25,878 bases of DNA from a virus. Each line of letters opens with the position of its first letter. Position 1 is the first letter of the stretch. Position numbers and translations under genes: made by a program. Positions 14,244 through 23,056 of this stretch are shown here, piece by piece. Below the pieces are notes generated by a model, which was not told the DNA's origin, ran no database searches, and was given only the letters and a program-made list of their open reading frames with translations. The stretch lies in the IMG/VR virus record IMGVR_UViG_3300032322_001358, positions 1 to 25,878 of that record; one strand, 5' to 3'.

Positions 14244-16553
14244 TCACCCCTTGCGATAGGTGATTTTCGGCCTTCCTTTGGTCGGGTTTGACACCATCAG
14301 AATCTCCCCGCTTTCAAGCAATGTGGAGATGATGCCAGATAGGTTGCGAGCGTCCACGCGACCTTGCACGCGGCGTAGCAAATCATTCCGGCCGATCTCG
14401 CCAGCCCGTTCCACGATGCCACGCACGAGCTTGTAATTAGCCTGATGATCGTTTTCGGAGGCGTGCTCGCGAACGCCGCGCAACATGCTTTCAGCACTCC
14501 ACCACGCAAGGCTAGCCGCCCATGTGATGTCCTCGACTGAGACGGTCTGAGAGCGCCGCCCGATGGCTATTATGGTGGCAATGCGGACGGCCATTTCGCC
14601 CGTGCGTGCAAAGTAGGACGCCTCGTTGGCCTCGGCATCAATCATGGCCTCAACACGGTCTAGAATGTCAAGGTAAACGCGCTCGGCTGCGGGCGATGTC
14701 CAGCGCACGGGATGGGCCGCAATGCCAGCAAAGTACGGGTCTGGGTTGCCATCGCCAGGGATAGTCGCGCCGTCCTTGTGGATGGCCTTCAGGCGCTCGA
14801 CAATGGCCGGTGGTGGTACGAAGGGATTGGCTTCGGGAACCACGCGGGCGGGCTTGTCCGGGCTTTCTAAAAGCAGGAAGCGGTTAAGCACCCCGTTAGA
14901 GGAATCGCCCGCCGCGATGGACTGATAGAACTCCTCGGCAGTCGTGGCACCGACGATGGACATGCCGGGCGAATGGATGACCTCGCTGGCCTTCTGCGCA
15001 TATTCGGGCGTGACCATATCAGTGAAATTGCAGCCCCATGCCGTGCGAAAGATTTTCGACACCGCGCCCTCAAAGCCGGACGCGCGCTTTGAGTTGATGC
15101 GCTTTAGAAACGATCCGAACTCGTCCATGGGGCAAACATTGATGGGCGCGCGGTGTAGCAGCGACACGACGGCAGGCATGGACGTGAACTCGTCCGGGCC
15201 AACGCGCTGGGCAAGCCCGCACGCCGTCAGCACCGTTCTAATGGCGCGCAAGGGCACGTCCTTACCCATGCCGGTGGGGGCGACATTCAAGATATATAGA
15301 TGGGTCGCGGCTCGCGTTGGTCCGACATAGCCGCCGCCTGAGACGGTGCCGACGATAGCGAGCGCGGCTCCTATCGATAGCAATGGCTGAGGACGTGTTG
15401 CGGTCGATACAATCCATTGCGCAAGATCACCTACCACGCCGGGCGGATACGGGAATTGCGGGGGCGGTTGTGGTGGCGCGTCCTCGATAACCTCGCCTGT
15501 CGTGCTGTCGATCAGCGTGCCGTCGTCTTGGCGTAGGATCGTGGCAATAGCGGCATGGTCAATTTCAATCTGGTTGCCCCAACCGAAATGTTCTGGCGTT
15601 TTGCCTAGCTGAAGACAAAGCCATTCTGCCGCCGCCTTAACATCTGGTGCGCCGCCGTACTCCATAACCAAATCAATGGGCGTTCTTTTGCCATTTCGCC
15701 CGTCGCCAAGGTCATGAACGCCAAAATCAACAATGCCGTTAGGGGCAATTGACAAATCTTCCTCAAGGTCTCGTCCCAAGTCACGAGACGAAATGCGATA
15801 GGCTTGCGTCCCGACTTGATATCGAGATTTCGGCCAAAGAGATGGGACCCAGCTAGACAGAGATGAAAGCGCGCCGCTGTTGACATTCCGAAAATAGTCA
15901 GACCTTGAGGACGATTCCGGCAAGGTGGTGGTGTCAATCTTGACCGCGCTGGGGCTTGGCGTTGGTCGCTCATCCCCCGCCCGTTCCAGCATGGCCGCAA
16001 GCGTGCGTGGTGCCTCCCGGATTTCTCCGGGCGTGCCGCGCACCTGATAGCCGGTGACGGTCAGATAGCGCCCATGGGAGTATAGCTCCACCCCGTTGCG
16101 CTTGATGGCTCGGGGCAAGTCCCCAAAGAAGAATATACGCAAGCCCCGCCCTGATGGGCTGATCTCAATATAGGTTTCGGCTAGGTCAATGATGGCCTGC
16201 GCCCATGGCAACGGATAACCGCTCTCGGGATCAAAACAGTCGTCAATGTCGCCAGCACATAGCCTGTCATCGCCTGAGAGCACATAGCCCACGCCCGCAA
16301 GCTGGCTGCGCAAGGTGCGCTGCACACACTCATCGTAGGTCGTCCACGTGCCAGGATTAGAGGACGAGGCATTGGCACCAGTCCGGGCTGCAATGGGGAT
16401 TTTGCGGGGCTTTTTGCCCGGCTCGGGAACCGCTTTCCAGCTAACCCATTGCGGGCGGGATTTCAGATAATCGAAGGCCGGGCAGTCCGGCAAATTGTGG
16501 AACGAGTGGTGAGGATATGGCTCGGGTATGCGGTCAGAATGGAGCGCGACCAC
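14244..16553 (-). CDS. Primase/helicase (PrimPol-like N-terminus, DUF3987-type ATPase)
   Basis: 769 residues from a GTG at 16553, chosen because GGAGG stands exactly six bases before it; a TTG at 16592 lies deeper in the upstream gene. The N-terminal part resembles bifunctional primase-polymerases: WVSWKAVPEPGKKPRKIP, an acidic motif AGDIDD (about 101-105), ISPSGRGLR (132-140) and GRYLTVTG (161-168). The C-terminal half has Walker A APTGMGKD (425-432) and Walker B CPMDEFG (474-480), as in DUF3987-type helicases. The tail resembles a winged helix (NLSGIISTLLESGEILMV). It likely primes and unwinds at the adjacent iteron region. Confidence 0.88.
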   Translation of the reverse strand: MVALHSDRIPEPYPHHSFHNLPDCPAFDYLKSRPQWVSWKAVPEPGKKPRKIPIAARTGANASSSNPGTWTTYDECVQRTLRSQLAGVGYVLSGDDRLCAGDIDDCFDPESGYPLPWAQAIIDLAETYIEISPSGRGLRIFFFGDLPRAIKRNGVELYSHGRYLTVTGYQVRGTPGEIREAPRTLAAMLERAGDERPTPSPSAVKIDTTTLPESSSRSDYFRNVNSGALSSLSSWVPSLWPKSRYQVGTQAYRISSRDLGRDLEEDLSIAPNGIVDFGVHDLGDGRNGKRTPIDLVMEYGGAPDVKAAAEWLCLQLGKTPEHFGWGNQIEIDHAAIATILRQDDGTLIDSTTGEVIEDAPPQPPPQFPYPPGVVGDLAQWIVSTATRPQPLLSIGAALAIVGTVSGGGYVGPTRAATHLYILNVAPTGMGKDVPLRAIRTVLTACGLAQRVGPDEFTSMPAVVSLLHRAPINVCPMDEFGSFLKRINSKRASGFEGAVSKIFRTAWGCNFTDMVTPEYAQKASEVIHSPGMSIVGATTAEEFYQSIAAGDSSNGVLNRFLLLESPDKPARVVPEANPFVPPPAIVERLKAIHKDGATIPGDGNPDPYFAGIAAHPVRWTSPAAERVYLDILDRVEAMIDAEANEASYFARTGEMAVRIATIIAIGRRSQTVSVEDITWAASLAWWSAESMLRGVREHASENDHQANYKLVRGIVERAGEIGRNDLLRRVQGRVDARNLSGIISTLLESGEILMVSNPTKGRPKITYRKG

Positions 16554-16860
16554 TGTCGACCTCCGCGCGAATGGCAAGGCCAAATTCCTCAATGAGCCAT
16601 TCTAGAAACTCGAATATCTCATCATTGCGAACGGTCACGCCCTCGTCGGGTAGTTTGGCCCGAACGGTTTTAAGCGCGCGCTTTTCGATCTCATCTAGCT
16701 TTTTAGGGGCTAATTGCATGATTTCTTCTGCCCTATCGATGCCGCATGGATTGCAAATCCAGCCGATGGCGTTTGGCCTGCCCACGCCGATGTTGTCGGC
16801 TCGTGATCGGCAGACGATGCAAACGTGATGATTGTTGAGGCGAGCGCGAAGGGGGGTCAC
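16534..16860 (-). CDS. Zinc-ribbon hypothetical protein (DUF6511-like)
   Basis: 108 residues from a GTG that overlaps the previous stop (GTGA). An N-terminal metal site is visible, Cys14-x2-Cys17 and Cys36-x2-Cys39 (CIVC ... CNPC) with GWICNPCGIDRAEEI. The rest is helical and acidic (EEIMQLAPKKLDEIEKRA; EIFEFLEWLIEEFG). Layout recalls the phage DUF6511 family, though that name is from memory of pattern only. It lies between the transposase-like protein and the primase/helicase, with a 20-base overlap of the latter, so it is likely an accessory of replication. Confidence 0.75.
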   Translation of the reverse strand: MTPLRARLNNHHVCIVCRSRADNIGVGRPNAIGWICNPCGIDRAEEIMQLAPKKLDEIEKRALKTVRAKLPDEGVTVRNDEIFEFLEWLIEEFGLAIRAEVDSGRAPF

Positions 16861-17678
16861 GCTGCCTCCGACAGGGGTGTGGAGGCGGGCGCGGATACAT
16901 CGGCCCTAACTGGCGAAGATTGGTTAGCCCGCCTCCACTCTGACCACAGGTCAGATATCAAGCGCTGCGTCATGATACGCATCGCGTCATTGTGTGAATG
17001 GCCCTTTGTCCACTCGGGGTGCGTGATGGCAGTCCGCTCACGCCGCGCTAGGTACAGCGCGTGGTATTGACCTTTGACCGTTGCCTGCGCTCGGAATAGC
17101 GGCGATGTGACAACGCCGAAGACTTGGCCTAAGCGCGCGGGGTTATACCCGGCCTCAGTCCACGTTGAAGCTGTCAGCCCGCCCTCTTTGCGCCAAGTCG
17201 AATATGCCTGCCCAAAGTAGGGAGCGAGCCCTAGCCGCTTTTTCAGCCCGTCGTCTGATCGATACGAGCCAATATCGCCCGCCTCGCCAACGATGACAGC
17301 TAGACCAAGTTCACCAAACCCATGGACACCTTTGGCCCATGATGACCAGACGGGGAGCGCGCGGGCTCTGCGCTTCATGTCTAATTCGATTTGATGGCGG
17401 GCGCGCTCAATGGGGTCTAATGCGGCGCTCATGGCTGCAAAGTGCGACGCTAATGCGCTTCCGATCTCTTGGTCATCCTCATGCCATGGCTTGCCTGAAA
17501 ACCCGTCAGACACGATGCGCGCGGCACGCTTGACCAATTCCTTTTGCGCTGCGTCCTCATTGCCGGGTTGAAAGCCAAGCGCCCGCCGTGTCATTGCGCC
17601 CGTCGCCAGAATAAGGCGGTTCGCGCCCTTGATGTAGTGCTTACGCCAAGCCTGAAGCTCTTGAATTTCAGCGTGCAT
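16857..17678 (-). CDS. IS110-transposase C-terminal-domain-like phage protein
   Basis: 273 residues from the ATG at 17678, chosen for GGGAGAAG six bases upstream. The middle matches the layout of the Transposase_20 domain of IS110/IS116/IS902. A coiled-coil-like helix (about 86-108) precedes HGFGELGLAVIVGEAGDIGSY (119-139), GLKKRLGLAPYFGQAYS (144-160) and a C-terminal helix GHSHNDAMRIMTQRLISDLW. The N-terminal RuvC-like DEDD nuclease domain of IS110 enzymes is absent; residues 1-80 show no acidic quartet. It is embedded in the replication operon with overlaps on both sides and no terminal repeats, so it is a phage gene, not an insertion. It may bind branched DNA. Confidence 0.65.
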   Translation of the reverse strand: MHAEIQELQAWRKHYIKGANRLILATGAMTRRALGFQPGNEDAAQKELVKRAARIVSDGFSGKPWHEDDQEIGSALASHFAAMSAALDPIERARHQIELDMKRRARALPVWSSWAKGVHGFGELGLAVIVGEAGDIGSYRSDDGLKKRLGLAPYFGQAYSTWRKEGGLTASTWTEAGYNPARLGQVFGVVTSPLFRAQATVKGQYHALYLARRERTAITHPEWTKGHSHNDAMRIMTQRLISDLWSEWRRANQSSPVRADVSAPASTPLSEAA

Positions 17679-18576
17679 CTGACTTCTCCCGATTGGTAGC
17701 AATGGCATCACGAAGAACGTCTTCTGAGACCAGTTGACGCAGCGGTTTGAAGGGGTCTGACATGTCGCCAGCGCCCGCTTTTTCGATCACGACGGCAAGA
17801 ATGCGAGCTTCGCGCTCGTTCACACCGCGCAGGCTTTTCGCCTCTGACAGGCAGAGATTGCCGATGGGCCTTCCATCTCTGACCTTGAACGTGTCCCACA
17901 TGCTCTTGATGAGGGGCGCAGCCATAACCGAGTGGACGTATCGGCGCGGAGGGTTCACGACAGGCAGGCGCGCCGGTATCGGCACATAGGTGCGGCGTAC
18001 GGTTGGCCCGCCTGTCGTGATGGGGTCGGATGAGGGGCTGGGCATGAATGGCTCTTGCGAACGCGGTTTAACTGGCCCCTCCTCCGATGGGGTTCCTCTA
18101 ATGTGGCGATCGTTCAATGGCGGTAACGGCGAAGCCCTTCTGGCCACATCAGAGGAATTGGGGGCGTGAGGAGGAATCGGCGACATGGCCCTTTCAGGCA
18201 AAGACGATCTGGCCTCACTCACGCTTGTGGTAGCAACGGCGGCGCTCGCTAGCGTAGGCGCATTGCGCGGAGCGTCTTTGGCCCCGCCGTCGCTTGGGGG
18301 TGAAGGATGGGCGGAGCTTTTCTGGCCCTCATTGGGCACCGGCGAAAGAGGCCCATCCTTCAGTTCTGTGCCGGCCATATCGCTGGCCAGCAATTCGAGA
18401 TAACGCCGCGCCATAGCACGGCACAAATCCGGTCGGCCCGCCACAAATGCGGCAAGCCTTTGCGATGCCTCGTTGGGGCCTAACAACCTCAAAAGGTCGG
18501 AGGCCGTCACGTAAAGCCGCGCCTCTGCGCTGGCATCGGGCATTTTTGCTTTCAATTGATCTGCTAGAGCGCTCAC
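17668..18576 (-). CDS. Hypothetical protein with long disordered middle
   Basis: 302 residues from a GTG with AGGAGG five bases upstream, overlapping the helicase stop by GTGA. The first 70 residues are helical (SAEARLYVTASDLLRLLG, RPDLCRAMARRYLELLASDM). Residues 71-200 are rich in Pro, Ser, Ala and Gly and are probably unfolded. The last 90 are again folded (PLIKSMWDTFKVRDGRPIGNL, SLRGVNEREARILAVVIEKA). No family recognised. Position between helicase and the transposase-like protein suggests a replication linker or loader role, which is only a guess. Confidence 0.75.
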   Translation of the reverse strand: MSALADQLKAKMPDASAEARLYVTASDLLRLLGPNEASQRLAAFVAGRPDLCRAMARRYLELLASDMAGTELKDGPLSPVPNEGQKSSAHPSPPSDGGAKDAPRNAPTLASAAVATTSVSEARSSLPERAMSPIPPHAPNSSDVARRASPLPPLNDRHIRGTPSEEGPVKPRSQEPFMPSPSSDPITTGGPTVRRTYVPIPARLPVVNPPRRYVHSVMAAPLIKSMWDTFKVRDGRPIGNLCLSEAKSLRGVNEREARILAVVIEKAGAGDMSDPFKPLRQLVSEDVLRDAIATNREKSDAR

Positions 18577-20180
18577 GCTGCCCTCCTGTGCCGACGACCG
18601 ACGATTTCAAAGTATTTGCCGTTCGGCTTGACGCGGATTTCGTCAGGCGGGTTGATCTCGTCCTGCCGCTCTAGCGCCTCATCAACAGTGGATGGTGGAG
18701 CGGTGCCGGCTAGCCGTTGCCACCATTCGCGCGCCTTGGTGAGCGCGTATCCGGGCTCGTGCTCAAAGCACAACCACTCCCGATAGACCTGAAGCCCAGA
18801 TCCATATTCAACGCGAAACGTGGGGGGAGAGCCGGGCTTGTTGTGCTTGAAATAGCGCACGTCCTCTATCGGAACCCATACGGGCGGCTCGGTTGAAAGG
18901 ATCGCCACCGCAGCGTCCGCCTTGGCCTCGTGCTTGGGAGTTTCCGCCGCCTTCGGCCATTCATGGGCGCACGTCGGACACGTCCGGGTGTTGAGCGCCA
19001 CAAGCGTCATGCACGAGGGGCATTCCTTTGCCCTCACGTCCGCCTCTTTGGCTGTACCCTCGCCAGCGGAGCCGCCGTTGCCGACAGTGATCGCATCAAC
19101 CGGGCCATGCCTGCGCACATTGCCGGCGAAGTCCAAAATCAAGGCGTCTTGCTTAGATGGTGCCAAGCGAGTTGCCCTGCCCACCATCTGAAGATACAAG
19201 CCACAACTTAAAGTTGGTCTTAACATAGCCACAAGATCAGTGGCAGGCGCATCGAATCCGGTTGTCAGCACCGAGACATTCGTCAAGCACCGCAGCGCGC
19301 CGGACTTGAAATCCCGCAAGATGCGGTCGCGCTCGCCTGTCGGGGTTTCGCCCGTGACCATCTCGCACGAGACCCCGCGCGCTCGCATGGCATCGCGAAC
19401 GTGCTCGGCATGTTTGACACCGGAACAGAACACCAGCCACGAGCGCCGATTTTCGCCCATGCTGACGATCTCGGATACCGCCTCTTGCGTAATCCAGTCC
19501 TGATCGACGGCAGCTTGTAGCGCGCTTTCAACAAACTCCCCGCCTCGCTTGGCAACGCCCGACACATCAAGCGTGCGAGCGGTCGCCTTGCTGATGAGCG
19601 GCGATAGATAGCCGTCATCAATGCCCTGCCGAATGCCGTAGTCGAAAACCATATCGTCAAAGAGCCGGTCAGACCCTTGGTCTAGCCGCCCGCTATCGAG
19701 ACGAAACGGGGTGGCAGTGAAGCCAACCACCCGCATGTCAGGGTTTGCCTTTCGCATGGTGGCGAGAAACGTCCGGTACATCCCATCGCCCTTGCGGGGC
19801 GTTAAATGCGCCTCATCAATCATCACCACGTCGCGAGAGCCAATCGAATAGGCATCCTCGCGAAAGATCGATTGAATGGACGCGAACAACACGGATTGAC
19901 GCCGGTCGCGTCGTCCAAGTCCGGCAGAGTTGATGCCGATATTTGCGCTCGGATGGTTTCGCAAAAGCGCTTGGGCATTTTGCGCCACAAGCTCTCGGCT
20001 ATGCACAAGCATGATGATGCGAATATCGGGATTGATCGTCTCTAGCTCTTTGACGAGCCCGGCAATCACCACGGACTTGCCTGTTCCGGTTGCCATGGAC
20101 ACCAGCGGGTTGCCGCCGCCTGCGCTCCAATAGTCAATAACGGATTGGATGGCCTGGGATTGGTAGGGTCGGAGGCTCAC
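18573..20180 (-). CDS. SF2 DEAH-box helicase with zinc ribbon
   Basis: 535 residues. Motif I ATGTGKS (30-36), motif II DEAH (122-125), motif III TATP (155-158), motif V TTGFDAP (307-312) and motif VI QMVGRATR (331-338) are all intact, so it should be an active ATP-driven helicase. A zinc ribbon follows with Cys387, Cys390, Cys401 and Cys404. The C-terminal region (VRYFKHNKPGSPPTFRVEY, EWWQRLAG) is shared by phage and bacterial helicases of this type. It overlaps the upstream nuclease gene by ATGA, suggesting that the two act together in replication or recombination. Confidence 0.93.
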   Translation of the reverse strand: MSLRPYQSQAIQSVIDYWSAGGGNPLVSMATGTGKSVVIAGLVKELETINPDIRIIMLVHSRELVAQNAQALLRNHPSANIGINSAGLGRRDRRQSVLFASIQSIFREDAYSIGSRDVVMIDEAHLTPRKGDGMYRTFLATMRKANPDMRVVGFTATPFRLDSGRLDQGSDRLFDDMVFDYGIRQGIDDGYLSPLISKATARTLDVSGVAKRGGEFVESALQAAVDQDWITQEAVSEIVSMGENRRSWLVFCSGVKHAEHVRDAMRARGVSCEMVTGETPTGERDRILRDFKSGALRCLTNVSVLTTGFDAPATDLVAMLRPTLSCGLYLQMVGRATRLAPSKQDALILDFAGNVRRHGPVDAITVGNGGSAGEGTAKEADVRAKECPSCMTLVALNTRTCPTCAHEWPKAAETPKHEAKADAAVAILSTEPPVWVPIEDVRYFKHNKPGSPPTFRVEYGSGLQVYREWLCFEHEPGYALTKAREWWQRLAGTAPPSTVDEALERQDEINPPDEIRVKPNGKYFEIVGRRHRRAA

Positions 20181-21139
20181 TCCCGCCTCCCATCAATCCA
20201 CTCGCTGCCGTCCGGCATGGTGTAAACGATCAAATCGCCGTCGATTACGTCGACCTGTTCGCCGGGAACGAGGGCCGGAATAAAGCGGTGATCAGGGCAC
20301 CCGGCTTGCTGGTCCTTCCAGAGAAGTGCTTTCGCGTGCTTGTCGCAATGCACCATGTAATCGTCGGAGAGCGTGACGAAGGCGCACGTCCGGCAATTCA
20401 GGCGCGGCCATGCGCGCTCGTGGCATTGGGTTTTTGCTTTGCAGAACTTGCACGCGAGTGCGGTCGGATCGTTGCTCACTCGTGGTGGTGGTTCGGGTGC
20501 AGCGACAATGCGAGCGATGCGGGCTTCAAGACCCAAACAAAACGCCGGGTCGTAGTGCAGCCGCTCGGTGACAATCTCGTCGGTGTCTTTGTTTGCGCCG
20601 ATGTAGAGTGCGCGCTGAATGCCCAGCCCGTGCATATACATTTGGCACTGTGCGTAGTGCTCGGGCTTGGCCTTCTCCAGCTTGTGCTTGATGATGGCGC
20701 GATAGTCCGCAGCCTTGAGGCTCTTGCACTCAATGACGTGCTCCTCCTTTTCGGCAGTTGGCACGTTTGTTGCCCGTCCATCAGCTTTGCCGCGAAGCCA
20801 GCCGTTAGCAAGGCTTACCTGCCATTGCCGCCCGGTTGCCGGGTCAAGGTCATCAACGAGCACGTTAGCCGCACGCAGATAGCGAATAAGCCGCTCCTCG
20901 TAGAGATGGCCGGTCTCGAAAATGCGTTCCTTTTTGCCTGTCGGTTGCTCCGGGTCGTGAACCCAATGGAGCGAATACCAGATCGACCGGTCGCACTCGG
21001 TGGTGACTGACGACATGAAGACGCCGCCCCAATCAGACGCGCGGCCTAGCTTGGCAAGCGCTTCGTCAATCGCTGCGGTGATGTGGTTGTGTGGTTCGGG
21101 AATGGCGTCGTTGCCATTCGATGGCGCAAGGCTCATCAT
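20177..21139 (-). CDS. Cas4/RecB-like Fe-S exonuclease with extra metal-binding tail
   Basis: 320 residues; GGGAGG lies seven bases before the first of two ATGs. The PD-(D/E)xK nuclease core is visible as GKADG (Asp120), VIECKS (Glu137, Lys139) and the QxxxY motif QCQMY (164-168). A Cys at 49 together with CKFCKAKTQC (Cys230, 233, 239) is the four-cysteine arrangement that holds a 4Fe-4S cluster in Cas4 and AddB. Beyond it is a second cysteine/histidine set (Cys249, 252, 265, 281; His268, 284), probably zinc-binding, which Cas4 lacks. There are no cas genes nearby, so a recombination exonuclease is more likely than a CRISPR role. Confidence 0.88.
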   Translation of the reverse strand: MMSLAPSNGNDAIPEPHNHITAAIDEALAKLGRASDWGGVFMSSVTTECDRSIWYSLHWVHDPEQPTGKKERIFETGHLYEERLIRYLRAANVLVDDLDPATGRQWQVSLANGWLRGKADGRATNVPTAEKEEHVIECKSLKAADYRAIIKHKLEKAKPEHYAQCQMYMHGLGIQRALYIGANKDTDEIVTERLHYDPAFCLGLEARIARIVAAPEPPPRVSNDPTALACKFCKAKTQCHERAWPRLNCRTCAFVTLSDDYMVHCDKHAKALLWKDQQAGCPDHRFIPALVPGEQVDVIDGDLIVYTMPDGSEWIDGRRE

Positions 21140-21182
21140 TCGCGCGCCTCCCAGCGCTCGTCAGAGTGTTGTGTGTGGTGGA

Positions 21183-21221
21183 GGGACGCGGGGCGCGTCG
21201 GCTAAACTCTCCCCGCGTCCC
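21183..21221. other. 11-bp perfect inverted repeat between cistrons
   Basis: GGGACGCGGGG (21183-21193) and CCCCGCGTCCC (21211-21221) around a 17-base loop, in the 89-base gap between DUF669 and the nuclease gene. No T-run follows in either direction, so it is not a classic terminator. RNA processing, stabilisation or attenuation are possible. Confidence 0.6.
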
Positions 21222-21228
21222 GGCTCCG

Positions 21229-21759
21229 CTAGGCTCGCTTTAGGAACGAGGGCGCGCGGCCTTGGGTTGCCGGTGCAGCGGCAGGGCGTGCGCCTTGCGT
21301 GACAGCCGGGCGGGCCGTTTGCGCCGGGGCCGGTGCGGTCTGACCGTAGGGCTTGAACTGCTTGATGCGGTTCTGCATCTCGCCAGTGTCCTTGCGCTTT
21401 TCGACGCCGATCTTGGCTATCACCGGTTTCCACTCCAAGTCCTGGAGAACTTGTGGTGGGCTCGTAAGCTGCATCGCATCGCGCCAAAGCTCGGTGTAGC
21501 TGCGCTGTGCGATCTCCTGCGCTTGCGGGTTTGAGTGCCGCAAATTCAGGTTTTCCCAAATGAACCGGCCTTCAAACTGACCGTCCATCACTTGGAAGGT
21601 CAGCTTCACAAGCACATCGCCGTTGTCCTTGTTGACGCGCTTTGCCTCGGTGATTTGCACGAGGTAATCGCCAAGGGGCAGCGGCTCCAAATTGGGCCGC
21701 TCGGTCGACATATTCGGATCGTAATTGTCGTACAGGTCTGCAAGCTCATCCATGATCAA
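21229..21759 (-). CDS. DUF669 protein, probable ssDNA-binding partner
   Basis: 176 residues. The core PLPLGDYLVQITEAKRVNKDNGDVLVKLTFQVMDGQFEGRFIWENLNLRHSNPQAQEIAQ is the DUF669 signature. The C-terminus from about 140 is Ala/Pro/Gln-rich and flexible, ending in SFLKRA. DUF669 genes regularly accompany RecA-like single-strand annealing ATPases in phages, and here the ATPase gene overlaps its start by ATGA. It most likely binds single-stranded DNA in recombination. Confidence 0.85.
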   Translation of the reverse strand: MIMDELADLYDNYDPNMSTERPNLEPLPLGDYLVQITEAKRVNKDNGDVLVKLTFQVMDGQFEGRFIWENLNLRHSNPQAQEIAQRSYTELWRDAMQLTSPPQVLQDLEWKPVIAKIGVEKRKDTGEMQNRIKQFKPYGQTAPAPAQTARPAVTQGARPAAAPATQGRAPSFLKRA

Positions 21760-22535
21760 GCTGCCTTCTCAATTTTCGGGGTGTTCGGAAAATACGGAGC
21801 AAGCGCGGCGAAGCCTTCGCCGTGCCGGAAGGGCACCTTGTCAGGGATGCCAAAGCGGTTCTTGGCGATGTAGGACGGGCGCGGGGTGGCATAAATCCAC
21901 CGGTTCCCACCACCAGCGCCGCGAACCCGGCTAGTCTTGTCCTTGGGATCGTCCGCGACCACGGTCACGTCCTGATTCAAGAACAAAATGGCGTCCACCT
22001 CGTCTTGAAACAGTGCCAACGCCCGCTTGTGCAGCCGGATATCAAACTGGCTGTATTCGACCGTCATCGGGTCGTTGACCGATTTGACATGGCTGTGAGC
22101 GATGAAAACGACGTTCATGCGTCGTTCGCGCCGAAGCGTGCGGCAAATGTCCAAAAGCGAAAACCAATAGTGGTCTGCCTCAATGTATCCCTTGCCGTAG
22201 CCTGGGGATTCAATGGACTGCCACTTGTTCTGCTCGCACAGCGCACGCCATACCAGCGGCTCCAGCTTGTCGAGGCTGTCGACTACGACCGTCTGATAGT
22301 CGTGGTCTTCGACGGCCAGAGTTTCCAGCGCTTCACCGACTTGTTCATAGCTTGTCAAAAGCCCGAACGTATCGATTTCAACGCCAGCAGGCGTGCCGTC
22401 TTCGATCTGCACAAACACAGGCGAGGGAAACTCCGTCGCGAGCGTTGTCTTACCCATGCCGGGCGGGCCGTAAATCAGCACGCGAGGCGGGTCATCGTTC
22501 ACCTTGCGGCGAAGGTCAGACAGTGAAATTGCCAT
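21756..22535 (-). CDS. RecA-like ATPase, Sak4-type recombinase
   Basis: 259 residues with Walker A GPPGMGKT (23-30) and Walker B-like TVVVDSLDKL (81-90). Next are VVFIAHSHVKS and the RecA-like segments with VTVVADD and the motif RPSYIAKNRFGIPDKVPF, typical of the AAA_24 / Sak4 family of phage ATPases. AGGAGAAAAGG precedes the ATG. With DUF669 and a PD-(D/E)xK nuclease next door it would form a single-strand annealing recombination set acting on phage DNA ends. Confidence 0.88.
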   Translation of the reverse strand: MAISLSDLRRKVNDDPPRVLIYGPPGMGKTTLATEFPSPVFVQIEDGTPAGVEIDTFGLLTSYEQVGEALETLAVEDHDYQTVVVDSLDKLEPLVWRALCEQNKWQSIESPGYGKGYIEADHYWFSLLDICRTLRRERRMNVVFIAHSHVKSVNDPMTVEYSQFDIRLHKRALALFQDEVDAILFLNQDVTVVADDPKDKTSRVRGAGGGNRWIYATPRPSYIAKNRFGIPDKVPFRHGEGFAALAPYFPNTPKIEKAA

Positions 22536-22621
22536 TTTGCCTTTTCTCCTCTGGCTGCGCCGCCTCGTTAAGGTCCGGGAGGACCGGGGGTGAGGTCGGG
22601 AGGCAGCCCTTAGCCAACGGT

Positions 22622-23056
22622 CTAGGTCGGCTCCCCGGTCCTCTCGGTGAAGGGTTCCCCGGACGCCGAAACGTCCGGGGTGCGCGCGCCAATACCCGCA
22701 AGGGCTTTGGCAGCCATGCGGACGCGAAACGCGCCGATGGCATTCAAGATTTTGATGAACTCATCGAGCGACCGAGCGATGTGGTAGTGACCACCCGCGC
22801 GCTCTAGGTCGCACTGAAATTGAATTTGGTGAGGGCTTAGCCGCCCCTTGGTGGTCTTGAGTTCAACGCCGTGAACAACGCCGCCCTTGATAAAAATAAA
22901 GTCAGGAGCGCCGGGCCGAACGCCCATGGCCTGGAGCTTGGACCCGACCCGTCGCGAGCGCGCTTCACCGTTGGGCACATGGAAGGCCAGCACGTCATTG
23001 CGTCCATACGCCGTGACGACCTTCCAGCACTGATAATGGAGGGCGCTCTCGCTCAT
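22622..23056 (-). CDS. VRR-NUC domain nuclease
   Basis: 144 residues from the ATG at 23056, which overlaps the upstream stop by one base (TGATG); a GTG at 23068 would be four codons longer. Nuclease motifs are HVPNGEARSRR (Glu31), GAPDFIFI (Asp52), GVELKTTKG (Glu65, Lys67) and LSPHQIQF (Gln77), the order seen in VRR-NUC enzymes. These are often structure-specific nucleases in phages, for example Holliday-junction-type. The last 35 residues are polar. A gap of 86 bases with a small GGTCC/GGACC repeat follows before the RecA-like gene. Confidence 0.9.
   Translation of the reverse strand: MSESALHYQCWKVVTAYGRNDVLAFHVPNGEARSRRVGSKLQAMGVRPGAPDFIFIKGGVVHGVELKTTKGRLSPHQIQFQCDLERAGGHYHIARSLDEFIKILNAIGAFRVRMAAKALAGIGARTPDVSASGEPFTERTGEPT

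Noticed and set aside
14058-14291. Plus-strand frame of 77 codons over the iteron region
   Set aside because: It consists of iterons, the A/T tract and the terminator stem, runs into the primase gene and its residue make-up is that of repeats. There is no ribosome site.
16857-17711. An inserted IS110-family element
   Set aside because: The gene lacks the DEDD domain and overlaps its neighbours at start and stop codons, and no element ends are visible. It behaves as an ordinary operon member.
20177-21139. A cas4 gene of a CRISPR system
   Set aside because: No cas1, cas2 or array is in the window, and the neighbours are phage recombination genes.
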